Shown here: positions 54,420-64,000 of the stretch, in pieces
Position numbering within the stretch: the first letter of the stretch is position 1
Layout of the letters: every line of letters starts with the position of its first letter
NCBI GenBank assembly: GCA_022495995.1
Contig: JAFEMH010002550.1
Coordinates: 1 to 64,000 of the forward strand
Origin: Adenophora triphylla var. japonica
Taxonomy: Eukaryota > Streptophyta > Magnoliopsida > Asterales > Campanulaceae
Length of the DNA stretch: 64,000 bases
Direction: 5' to 3'
The notes under the pieces: generated by a model
What the model saw: only the letters and a program-made list of their open reading frames with translations
What the model was told of the DNA's origin: nothing
Databases searched by the model: none
Position numbers and translations under genes: made by a program

Positions 54420-55673
54420 TATTTTGTTTTAAAAAAAAACTTTTAAACAAAATAAAAAATTTTTAAAACAATGATGAGGGTCAAACTTTCATTTTACCCC
54501 TTTCTTTAACTGTTGTGTGTGTGTGCATGTGCTTTACTTTTTTATTTTACAAAAAAAAAATACAAAAAAATGCATCAATATACATCTGTGTACATACATT
54601 TAAAATTCTTCAAAAACTTCTGTTTTACTCAAAAAAAGAATTTTAGAGACCGCACACTACTCGCACTGCTGCCTCGGTACACCGCACGCTACGCGCACTG
54701 CTGCCTCGGATACACTGAACACTGCAACCCTTAACCCGGGGTGGTCTCAGTTGCAGTTCGTTTGGCCTTCCTACGCCTCTCGGACACGCACGGGATCATT
54801 CCAAACATCCCATCCTAGCCAGTGTCAACCATGCACGCTTGCGTCACACTCTGTCCAGACTCGGTTGGTTTTTACCCAGTCCGTGTCATACAGCCTGGAT
54901 ACATATCCCATGCCGGCCATTTTCTGATTCAAAGCTCAGAACTCAAAATCCCTTGCGCAAGCAAAGCGATGAAAGATCATGCTAAAATCTTGACCTGATC
55001 TTGATTTTCGAAGCTACACCGAGACGATGTTCCGTCCCAGATATACATCCATGCCCACATGACACCATGTCATCAAGCCTTTAATACGTCAACCATGACG
55101 ATATGACCCAGCCAACGCCTAACGTCATAGATCCCTCGCGCAAGCAAGGTGAAGAGAGGTCATGCCGAACTCTCGACCAGATCTTGACTCAGGGGCCGGC
55201 TCGGCTCACTATTCACATGGCTAACGCATTAAAATGAACATGACAGGATCAGTCCTTAGGTTCGATTTTTCTTTTAGGCCGGTGGAAATCGCTTGCCCTA
55301 TAGGACCCTCGCCCGGGGCTGTCCACCCCGGGATGTCGAAATACAGGTGCAAAAGGAGGGGCTTATAGTCGCACAGATGGTCTCCACTGACCCAGGATCT
55401 AGCATAGTTGCGAAAAAGAAGAGCAATCTTTTCCAACCTACCTAGGATTTTGAGAAAACACTGTTTTAAGTAAATTAAAACAACAAAAAAAAATCATAAA
55501 TAAAAGGCGGAAACTGCATGCCACGGGCCTTTCCATGTCTAAACCTTACCCGTCACCCCCCTCCAGCGAACCGAGAGTGGTTGAGAGTACCCGGGAGCCG
55601 CCTTTTCAGTATCGAGGTCACAAGGTCCGATAGCCCTTCCGTTTCAGTGGTCCGAACAGTCGGCTACTCCCCC
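54420..55673 (+). other. Element B leader
   Basis: Noncoding. A 32-base unit (CGCACTGCTGCCTCGG...) is repeated at 54651 and 54683. A longer similar pair, CGCAAGCAA...TCATGC...GATCTTGA, occurs near 54955 and 55137. Confidence 0.55.
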
Positions 55674-57729
55674 ATGGCGGGATCAACAGATAACAGTGAG
55701 GGAAACGGAACCCCGCCACTAAGAAACCTTCAGACAATGGAAGAGGTGCTGCGAGCCTTCGAAACTCTCAAGAAGCGCCATGAAGAGCAGCAAGCCTGGA
55801 TCGTAGACACCCTGCGCCTTCGAGGAACCGTTGTTGTTCCCCAACCTGATGGGACCTTCGTCCTCATAGAAGATGAAGAAATACCAGCTCCCCGGGTCCT
55901 CAAAGCTATCAGCAGGTCCCACCTCCGCCAAGCTACGAGATCCCAGCAATGCAAAGCAGCTCTCGCTCAAAGCTCCACTCAGGCATCGCCCAAGCAACTC
56001 CGACGTGCCCGCCTCGGCCACAGCCAGGTTTCCCGGCCACTCGCGCCCCAAGCTCAGATTTCAACAAAGACACATACATGCCTGCTCCACCAGATCCCAA
56101 TGCATCTCGGTATCCCCCAGGATTCAATCCTCTGCCTCTATACGAGCCTCGTATTCATAGCCAAAAATCCCAAAGCTTACCTGGGACGGGCATCCCAAGC
56201 GGATATCCCGACATCTCAAACCTACCACCCGCTGGTCTGCCACTTGGGGCTAATGAAACATTTCCCCAATTCCCAAACACAACCCTTAGCGGCCCGGGCA
56301 ATCATGCCCTTAATTTCAAAACCTGTGGTACGGGATGGTATACACTCAACTACCTCCCAAAGACTCCCGAATGGCGATCCCATCGGCCAATCCACCTCCA
56401 TCTTCGGTTTCCATCCCCGAAAACGGCAACCCGCCTCAACCTGCCGATCCCCACATGGCATAGTTGATCGAGCAAATGAAGGACATGCAAGGCAAACTAG
56501 CCAGTTCTCGGAAGGACTCCCTCATGCCCACTGATCCAAACAAGGTGGTCCCGCTTCCTCCGAAGTTCAGGATGCCGGAAATGGAAAAGTTTGACGGGAA
56601 AGAATGCCCAAAAACCCACATCGACACCTATGTCTTGGGAATGAGAGCAAAAGGGGCAACCCCTCAACAAATGGCGGATCACTTCCAGCATTCTCTCAAA
56701 TCCACAGCGCTAAGGTGGTTCCTCAACGTAAAGGCAGAAAACCATTCCACGTGGGACCAAATCAGCGAGTTCTTCCTGGAGAAGTACAGCGCCAACCTTG
56801 AGTGGGAGACAAATCGCCACGATCTGCAAGCCACCGAACAAAAGGACGACGAGCATGTGGGTGAGTTCTACAAAAGATGGAACTGGAAGCTAAGCGAGAT
56901 AATGGATCCACTTTCCAAGGAAGAGCAAATGGACATCTTCCATTCCTGCCTCAAACCATCTCTGAGGACCTTGATCAGCCATCACTTCTATCCAGATCTC
57001 CGTGCCATGGTCAACGCCGGAACCAAGTTCGAAAAGACCCTGAGCCTTCAGAAGACCACAGCCAACCCTGCTTCATCTTACCGCTATCGGACAAACCTGT
57101 CAAATCCAGCACCTGTCCCGAACAAAGGAAAAGAAGCTACAGGAACGGTACACTACATCCAAAACGGAGCTCAAGTAAACCGTGATCAGGCACTCCCGAG
57201 GAACAACAATCCCCCTCGCATCCTTACGCCCAAAGATTTTGACAACCTCAAAATGCCTCTGGGCCAAGTATTTGAAGCATTGGTAAAGCGAAATCTTCTC
57301 AAGCCTCTCGAGAATTTCCAACCAAAGACTCTCAAGCCCAACATGGATATGAGCAAGCACTGCGCCTTCCACAATTACCCCGGTCACACCACTGACAATT
57401 GCTTCGTGCTAAAGCAAGTGGTCCAGGGGCTAATCGAAGAGGGAAAGTTGGAACGCCCCCGTGGCCCCAACACCATTGGAAATCCATTCCCTCGAAATGA
57501 CAGGGTGAACACGATAGCCTTCGACGAAACTCCAGGCGAGAGTAGGCCTCCTGCAATCTCCGAAACCGTCAACATGCTATCCCGCTACGACTGGGAATGC
57601 GAACCAGAGTCAAACGGTCCCGTGACCGGGAATCTAGACAAGAACGCCCAAGGGCGAGTGTCTCCCTTCGATCTCTGCCACGATCAAGACACACCAATGG
57701 ATGATCAAACGCTCCCCGAAGGAGACTGA
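55674..57729 (+). pseudogene. Element B gag
   Basis: ATG at 55674 reads MAGSTDNSEGNGTPPLRNLQ and a coiled-coil-like segment (VLRAFETLKKRHEEQQAWIV). A frame change near 55945 leads into a Pro-rich part (YMPAPPDPNASRYPPGF), and another near 56460 leads into the gag core. The core, 56464-57729 (421 codons), has KFRMPEMEKFDGKECPKTHI, HSLKSTALRWFLNVKA, FFLEKYSANLEW, CLKPSLRTLISHHFYPDL and a zinc-finger-like CAFHNYPGHTTDNC at about 57362. The core alone is intact. Confidence 0.85.
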
Positions 57730-58243
57730 ATCGAATGGCAGCACCGGAAGCGGTCTAGCCTTCACAGACGCAGACTTGCTGATATATGAAAACAGACACA
57801 ACGAGGCCCTCCTCATCCTCATAAAGATAGAGATGTTCTACCTCCCAAATGTCTTGATCGATAACGGCTCCGCAGTCAACATCATTGCCTTGAGTACACT
57901 AAAACGCCTCCGCGTCGACCGCTCCCTGATGAGACCTTCGCCCCGGATAATCCGAGCTTACGACTCCACTCCACACCCTGTCGTAGGAGTAATCAATCTG
58001 AGGATCCAATTCGACGCACAATTGGAGTCGATAGAGTTCCAAGTCTTGGAAATCAAACCAACCTTCTCCGCTCTGCTGGGACGACCTTGGCTGCATCAGA
58101 TGAAAGCAGTATCATCTACTCTTCACCAATGCGTGAAATTCATCAACGCCAATGGAAACCTCGAGGTGATCCGCGGAAGCAGCACGATGGCAAGTACTTG
58201 GCCAGCAAGCTACGACCCAGAAGAAGGTCCCAACATGACCTAA
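57730..58243 (+). pseudogene. Element B protease
   Basis: Frame overlaps the gag end. FTDADLLIYENRHNEALLI, then NVLIDNGSAVNIIALSTLKR with D-N-G at the active site (the form seen in Tat/Ogre proteases), IIRAYDSTPHPVVGVINL and TFSALLGRPWLHQ. 180 codons open to a TAA at 58241. The domain looks complete, but it is detached from polymerase by stops and a deletion. Confidence 0.85.
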
Positions 58244-59379
58244 TACTCCTCTGCAGGTCAGTCTCCAGCCCTATCCCGCTACGAAGTGGATCTCTACATC
58301 CACGCTCTAAGCCGCGATGAGTTAGAAATCGAAGAGCTCATGGGCCAAGATGACAACTCCGAAATATGCGACTGGGAAGAATGCTTGAAAGAGGATCAAG
58401 AGATGGACGCCCAGATAGAGCTTAACTGAGGAGTAGACCCATACTTCGCCGAAAACCCTCTTGAAGAAAACTGGCTCATCACCGACCTGCTGGTGCAGGA
58501 CAACCCTCTTGCCGACACGCTCGGATCTCACGGGGACAGCCATCACAGCATAGTCCAATTCAACATCCCGGTGTCTGACCTAGAAGAACAATGGCGCGAC
58601 CTCCTCCAAAGCCTGATCAGGGAAGGAGAGATAGCATGCCCCCTCGATTCAGACATCGTAAACGTCGTCCAAGCAAAGATCCCAGATAAGGAAGCAGATT
58701 CTATGAAGATAATCAACATCAGCAAGAATCAACTCCGACCGCCGAATGCTTCGCCCTCCTGGAAGAAGCTCTCAAAGACTTCTACCATCAAGGTCCCCCA
58801 AGGTCTGGCAGCAACACCAATGGAGGGACATCGTCAAAGGAGCAACCAAAAACCTCCTCGATCTGGTTTGAAGTCAAACCACATGCAAGCTATCCTCTGG
58901 GATCCGTATCAACTGAAGAATGGCCACCAAAGCCATTGCCACCCTCTCTTGACCTACAGCCCGCAAAGAGTAATGAAGCCTGGTCCAATCCCTCGTCGCC
59001 TAAAGTCTAGCTTCGAGTCATGTTGTCTAGGAATTCACGTCTTTTGAGTCATCTGACGGCTCTACGCTCGAAGATAGTGAATCCATGATCAATAATGTAT
59101 CTTCTCTACGCTTTCAATAAAAGGTCCGACCTTTCTAAAATATCATTTCATTGCATATTTAACAAATGATGAGTTAACTAACACACAAACAGTTGATAAC
59201 AATTCATCTAACAAAGAAGCAGACACATTAATTAAACGAATGCATTAAACAAACATTTAAGCATGTTGTCAAATGAGAGGAAAATCGGGCCCAAGCTGCC
59301 GAGAAGGTTTTAATCATGATAGATTTGGAGAACTGCTGAAGAGCCAAAGAGACGCAAATCGGAAGCCTCCTCACCAACA
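58244..59379 (+). pseudogene. Element B linker with polymerase deletion
   Basis: A coding-like stretch (58493-59047, VSDLEEQWRDLLQSLI and following) matches no enzyme. From about 59164 it parallels A at 17280-17470 (CGGGCCCAAGCTGCCGA). It then jumps at about 59375 straight into the segment that precedes integrase. Reverse transcriptase and both RNase H domains are absent. Confidence 0.65.
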
Positions 59380-60652
59380 TTGCATGTCAACCAGATCTTC
59401 CAATACCTCAAAAACGGGGAAACTGCCTTCATGAACGAGGAAGGTCAACGCAAGGAAGGAGTCAAAGCCAAGAGCATCATGGCCCTAAAACGCCTCGCCT
59501 CTCACTTTGTCATCCTTGGAGACATGCTATTAAAAACGCTACCAAGGACCACTCCTACGCTGCATCAGCCAGGAAAAAGGAAGTGAGCTCATGAACGAAG
59601 TTCACAACGGGGCTTGTGGCCCCCACATGAACGCCAGAGCCCTAATGCAAATCATTCTTCGGATGGGCTACTACTAGATCTCCATGGAGGCAGACTGCAT
59701 CCACTTTGTCCGAAGCTACGACAAGTGTCAACGGTTCTCCAACCTTAATCATCTACCTCCTCACGATCTCTACTGCATGACTACGCCCTGGCCTTTCGCC
59801 ACATGGGGAATCGATGTCATCTGGAAAATTGCTCCACCAGGTAGCAATGGCCACGAGTTCGCCTTGGTAGCCATCGACTACTTCACAAAATGGGTCGAAG
59901 CCAAGTCCTACAAGGTTCTCACCTCCAAGAAAGTCGCACATTTCCTCAAGGAAAACATCATCTGCCGATACGGCATCCTGAACGAGGTCATATCAGACAA
60001 CGGCTCCCATTTTGAAGGAGAATGCGACAGACTGTTGGCCGAATTCAAGATCACACGCCATAAGTCCTCTCCCTACCGGCCACAAACAAACGGCATCGTA
60101 GAAGCAGCAAACAAGACCCTCGAACGGATCATCCGAAAAATGATCACCCGAGGACGTGATTGGCCCGAAAAGCTGCATCTTGCACTTTGGGGCTACCGAA
60201 CATCAGTCAAAATAGCCATGGGAGAAACTCCATTCGCCCTGACATATGGGATGGAAGCAGTACTACCCGTGGAATTGGAAATTCCCTCGCTTCGAGTGTT
60301 GCTAGAAAACGAAATAAACGAGGTCGAATGGCTCCGAAGCCGACACGACGAACTGGCTCTGCTAGACGAGCGACGACTAAAGGCCATGGAACACGTCCGA
60401 GCCTACCAAAGCAGAATGGCTAGAGCTTTCGACAAGAAAGTCAAGTCCCGAGACATCAGGGAAGGCGATCTGGTACTCAAAGAAAAGCCTCCCACTCGAA
60501 CCAACCCACTGGGAAAATGGAAACCAACATGGATCGGCCCTTTAGTGGTTCAAAAGATCTTCTCCGGAGGTGCCATGAAGCTGACAGACCTAGACGGCAA
60601 TCCCTTCATGAATCCAGTCAACGGAAGCAGACTTCGCAGATACTTCGCCTAA
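59380..60652 (+). pseudogene. Element B integrase
   Basis: The pre-core EGVKAKSIMALKRLASHFVI matches A. The zinc-binding region is HNGACGPHMN and SYDKCQRFS, with one Cys replaced by Tyr. Two breaks occur near 59585 and 59674. The core, 59684-60652 (322 codons), is open with all three acidic residues: WGIDVIWKI, EVISDNGSHF and NGIVEAANKTL. C-terminal GKWKPTWIGPLVVQKIF and RRYFA. Best preserved integrase in the window, but the zinc finger is damaged. Confidence 0.9.
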
Positions 60653-61386
60653 ACAAGACCAAATGTGCATCTCTTGGCACTCCATGTAGTGTCGAACTAC
60701 GAAGACCTGAGCCCTCTAGTCCGGGGGAATGTAGGCAACCTTAATTGGTTTGATCTAAAAATACACAAAAAAGTCAAAAGTTTGAATGTCAACCAAGGCC
60801 TCCATCAAACTATGCACTTTCCAAGAGCATGCCCCTAACATCACCTTGACCAAGTCAAACGACGGCGGCAACATCAAAGAACATCCGAAGGTCACTCAAC
60901 ATCAAACGACTGACCCATGTCAACTTCCAAGCTAGGGGATTGTCTTTGCCCTCACGCGCTTCAAAAAAACAAAGAAAATAAGCTCAAACAGAAGCTACAA
61001 AAAAAAAGAGGTCAAGAGCCCGACGCCAACAAACAAGAGGCAAGGAAGCCATGGAAAAGACCGTCAAAACGACTTGTCAAGGGATCATCCAACCTCCCAT
61101 CCAAACACAAAACCCAGGCAAAAGGGATTGCCGTCAAGGCCCAGGCTGCTTCAGTCCGCAAATACAACAGAAGGATCCAAATCTGGATGCCATCAAGGCT
61201 CACAAAAAGAAATAAAAGGCGAACAAGAGATCTTGCGTCTCGACAAAGCTTTAAAAGTAAATCACAAATCACTAACAATTACAACATTTCTTGATGAATT
61301 CAAGCACGGTCTACTCTCATGTTCACAACATGCGAAAAGACAGCTTAATAATGTGTTTACAATGCAATGAATGTATACCTAGGAGG
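60653..61386 (+). other. Element B post-integrase spacer
   Basis: No gene on the + strand. Contains the recurrent hairpin at 60693-60735. It ends at the stop of antisense gene X. Confidence 0.5.
60693..60735 (+). promoter_or_regulatory. Recurrent CTACG/TGTAG hairpin, copy 6 (element B)
   Basis: CGAACTACG pairs with TGTAGG (60730). Inner arms CCCTC and GGGGG are partly paired. Same place as copy 1 of A, about 45 bp after the integrase stop. Confidence 0.5.
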
Positions 61387-62910
61387 TCATTCTGCGCCAT
61401 CTGCGCTTGTCCCCTCGCCATTCTTCCCTTTCCTCCCTCGTCCCCGGCGAGTCTTCTTGCGCTCCACGCGAGCCAACTCTGTCTCTCTCAATCCAAGATT
61501 AGGGGTCCTCCCCGTAGAGTCAAACAATCCAGTAGCTCGCAGGGCATCATTCACCCGTGCTTCGGCTCGGATCTCCTCCCTGCGAGTCTGCAAAAGAGGA
61601 CCTCTCTCCGTCAGTCGGTCAACTCTTGTCTCGTAGTCAAACAAAGCGTCTCCCGTAATATCCTGAGGGTCAGACCAGGCTTCGGCACTCCTAAGGCAAT
61701 AGCTACGACGGCAATCGGGCCCCAGAATCGCTTCACGCCTGCTCCCCAAAACCACTTGGGACTGCCCAATGCCCTGCTCGTACCAATCCAGGTACTCGGT
61801 GGTCAATACAACTCTCTCCCGACGTCGAAGGAGCACCACAGGAGGGAAAGCAGAATACTTCCATACCCTCAGGAAATACAAAAGAGCACCTGGAGCTGCC
61901 ATACAAAGAGGAGCTACCTCCGCAGTGGCAAGGTCATCCCAGCCCAACAAGGGCTCCTGCCTCATCCCGAACTGTCGGGAAACAAGCGACAAAATGTAGA
62001 AGGAGGACCAAGACAAACCTGGAACTCTGAAAACATAGGACCCTTCCTGAAAGGCCCTCCTAGTCTCAATCCCCCAATGCGGAACCCACCAACGGATCTG
62101 ATGCGTACCAAGCTGTGCCATCCATCTCTCCCAGGCGGACTGATCCATATCCAATGCAAGAGGTCGCCGAGCAAAATACCATGGACTAAATGACGTCGGA
62201 GCCTCGGGCATAGCTTGAAGTCTCTCTCGTAGCCACAAGGTGAGCAAAGCGGGGCTTTCCCCTCTCATGAACCTATCCCCAGTCGCCAGACGATTAATGC
62301 CGTGAAGGGTCTCCCCCAACACCAACGGAACAATATCCTCTCCAGCTCTGCAGTGCCCTTCCATATCCAGCAAAGCGCCGTCGCATACCCCAAGGGAGCC
62401 AACCATGAAAAGCGTCGCTATCACGTACAAGGCAAATGCATCCCACGAGACGTCACTCTCGTCATCGCTCATAAACCGCTCCGGCAGCGCAGAAATGTCA
62501 ATGTGACCTGAATCAAAGGTCATACCGTGCACTTCTCTCAACGAAGTCCGATGAAAGCATGCAAGCTTCACGCTCACGGCAGCACCGCCAATCAAAGGAA
62601 GCGAGATGGCCTCCACCTACGGTCCTCCAATCAAAGCCCAAAAATCCTCGAAAGTGGGCGTCACTTCATTGTAGGAGAAGCTATACACATGCCTCCTAAC
62701 ATCCCAGAACTTCGCGGCAGCCCGCAACGATTCCCAATCAGGAACCAACTCCTTAAGGGACCAAACCGAGCAGAGTTGAAACCTCACCTCGAAATCCCGC
62801 CTATGATGCCTCATACGGTGTCGCATCCACATTTTCAGCCGCTCAAGGAAGTATGCTTACCGCTCCTTCGAAAGCCTCGACAAAACTCTTGGAACGTACG
62901 AAGAATCCAT
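61387..62910 (-). pseudogene. Antisense gene X of element B (DUF7745/plant mobile domain-like)
   Basis: ATG at 62910 (MDSSYVPRVLSRLSKER) to a TGA at 61387 in one frame, 507 codons, with only two in-frame stops (TAA at about 62859 and TAG at 62619). The region 61387-62616 is open for 409 codons. It has VPDWESLRAAAKFWDVRRHV, FSYNEVTPTFEDFWALIGG, WDAFALYVIATLFMVGSLGV, RRPLALDMDQSAWERWMAQL, IRWWVPHWGIETRRAF and a Lys/Arg/Gly-rich tail (KKTRRGRGRKGKNGEG), possibly a nuclear signal. Homologous end to end to 20692-22188. Function not known. The better state than the sense genes is notable. Confidence 0.75.
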
Positions 62911-63391
62911 GGCAAAAATGGAGGTTCCTAGAGAAAATGGGGAAGAAAGCTCGAAATGACTGCAAATGGGAAGTGGGGAAAGTTCAGACATCCTGAAAAC
63001 ACTTATCCCTTCCCCAAAGGCAAAGAAGATCCGTACGGACCTTTTTGCACCCTAGGTTTGTCCATACGGACCTTCTTGCATCTTGGTCCCACGTTTCCAG
63101 CAAATAGTACAACAGCCACTCTTCCCAGCAGGGCCTTGCTCCAAACTGTCCAAATTCTGGCCAAAGCCATTTCCGACAAGCATACGCTACCCACAAATGC
63201 ACTCCCAGCTCACATGGCATGCACAAATAATAAACTAGCAACAATTCTTAGGACAATCCCGGGGAATCACAAAATACGACATTACATCTTAAAATAAAAT
63301 ACTTTGATGTGCAAATACAAGTGTTTTATTACAGGTACCAAAATGTCTGTTTCTAAACAAAAAACATGGAAAGAGGGAAAGCAAATGAGCC
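62911..63391. other. Spacer between antisense genes Y and X in element B
   Basis: No gene. It holds two palindromes, ATCCGTACGGACC (63029-63041) and GTCCATACGGACC (63060-63072), both followed by CTTTTTGCA or TTCTTGCA as in the LTR. It should contain the minus-strand promoter of X. Confidence 0.45.
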
Positions 63392-64000
63392 CTACTCCGA
63401 CTCATCATCATCGACCTCATCAAACGAGAAGTCAGGCATCTCGGCAAACTCGCCAGCCACACCATCCGAATACTGGACCCCCTCCTGAGGCAAGTACTCG
63501 AAGTAATCCGAGGGATCGAGCCCGGTGAAAGGATCAAAGAAGGGAGGCTCCGACGAACCCTCTCCCTGAGCCTCTCCCGTTGTGCAAGAACTGGTGAAAA
63601 ATTAGCAGCCTCTGGACCCCCGAAGACGTCCCTGCATCCAAACTATGCCGCCCCCGAACAGGTCCCTCCTGCTGCGGCTCGATGAAGGAACGTCCACAGA
63701 ATGGCTCGAAGGCATCGGCTCGTACGCCGGCACACGCCGCGAAGATCTACAAGACAGCTTCCCCGCCATCTTCTTCGCAAAAGACCGCATTGCCACAAAA
63801 CGGTGGGTCAACGTGTCAAAGGATCTCCCCGAGACCTGCACAAGCAAACAGCCAAAGAAACGCTCAGCTAAAGAGATACAGTCATACTCAACAAAAAGAG
63901 AAAAAAATACAAAAAAGATGCCAAGATGGAAAAGAGTAAGCACACTCACCGGCGCATCCGGGTCAACCCAATAGCAAAGCGGGGAAGCTGCTTTCGAGGA
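63392..64000 (-). pseudogene. Antisense gene Y of element B, last exons (continues past window)
   Basis: Exon 4 runs from 63835 to a TAG at 63394-63392 in one frame with a single in-frame TAA (63604). It starts VSGRSFDTLTHRFVAMRSFA and ends in the acidic FSFDEVDDDESE. A 114-bp intron (63949-63836, GTGAGT...GTGCAG) precedes it, and exon 3 continues beyond 63950 with DPDAP. Codon boundary and borders match intron 3 of gene Y in A. By homology it belongs to the aminotransferase-like plant mobile domain family. The domain core itself is outside the window. Confidence 0.68.
63836..63949 (-). other. Intron 3 of antisense gene Y (element B)
   Basis: CCG|GTGAGT donor at 63949 and TTGTGCAG|GTCTCG acceptor at 63836, minus strand, phase 0, 114 bp. 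The A homologue is 95 bp. Confidence 0.75.

Larger units (their letters stand above)
53062..64000 (+). mobile_element. Element B: Tat-type Ty3/gypsy, continues past window end
   Basis: 5' LTR, primer site, gag, protease, a linker, integrase and minus-strand genes X and Y. Reverse transcriptase and both RNase H domains are missing between protease and integrase. Closest relative in the window is A. The 3' LTR lies outside. Confidence 0.85.

Overview
The window is heterochromatic plant DNA. It is a stack of nested LTR retrotransposons with no intact host gene, no rRNA or tRNA gene and no CRISPR array that I could find. The families point to a flowering plant, probably a eudicot with a large genome: an env-carrying Sirevirus-type Ty1/copia element, Tekay-type Ty3/gypsy with a C-terminal chromodomain, and several Tat/Ogre-type Ty3/gypsy elements with an extra RNase H and antisense genes. 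This placement is an inference from families. Every sense-strand retroelement gene lies on the + strand.

Layout. Element A (Tat type) runs from before base 1 to the end of its 3' LTR at 28928. Two elements sit inside it. Sirevirus S (1794-15815) carries two 1.49-kb LTRs and the target duplication AATGT, and splits A's protease codons. A 729-bp Mutator-like foldback MITE (19943-20671) is flanked by the 10-bp duplication CTCTGGACAG. Downstream of its integrase A carries two minus-strand genes: X (20692-22188, DUF7745/plant-mobile-domain-like) and Y (22719-25460, aminotransferase-like plant mobile domain, four exons). A appears inserted in the gag of an older Tat element, D (28929-32222). D's integrase reappears at 48867 and its own spliced antisense gene lies at 50645-52931. 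Between the two D parts are an unplaced stretch (32240-32756), a Tekay element T without a 5' LTR (32757-39750), and C (39751-48866), a two-LTR element that encodes only Gag. Element B (53062 to beyond 64000) is a second Tat element related to A. It has a 5' LTR, gag, protease and integrase, no reverse transcriptase, and minus-strand copies of X and Y.

How the parts relate. A and B share homologous LTR core promoters, in which a CpG-containing palindrome GTCCGNNCGGAC plus TTTGCA lies about 20 bp upstream of the TATA box. They also share homologous integrases and homologous antisense genes with a conserved phase-0 GT-AG intron. Both have lost most or all of reverse transcriptase, so any mobility would need enzymes in trans. 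A small hairpin of the form CTACG...CGTAG with a variable inner stem recurs six times in A, B and C. The Sirevirus has its own oddities: about 80 + strand copies of AACCGC, an env-like gene with its own TATA box and a 1000-bp intron, and many CG-for-CTG/CAG differences between its two LTRs that may be a sequencing artefact.

Almost all genes are pseudogenes. The exception is the C gag, which is open for 396 codons. Family assignments rest on motif recognition by eye; no database search was run.
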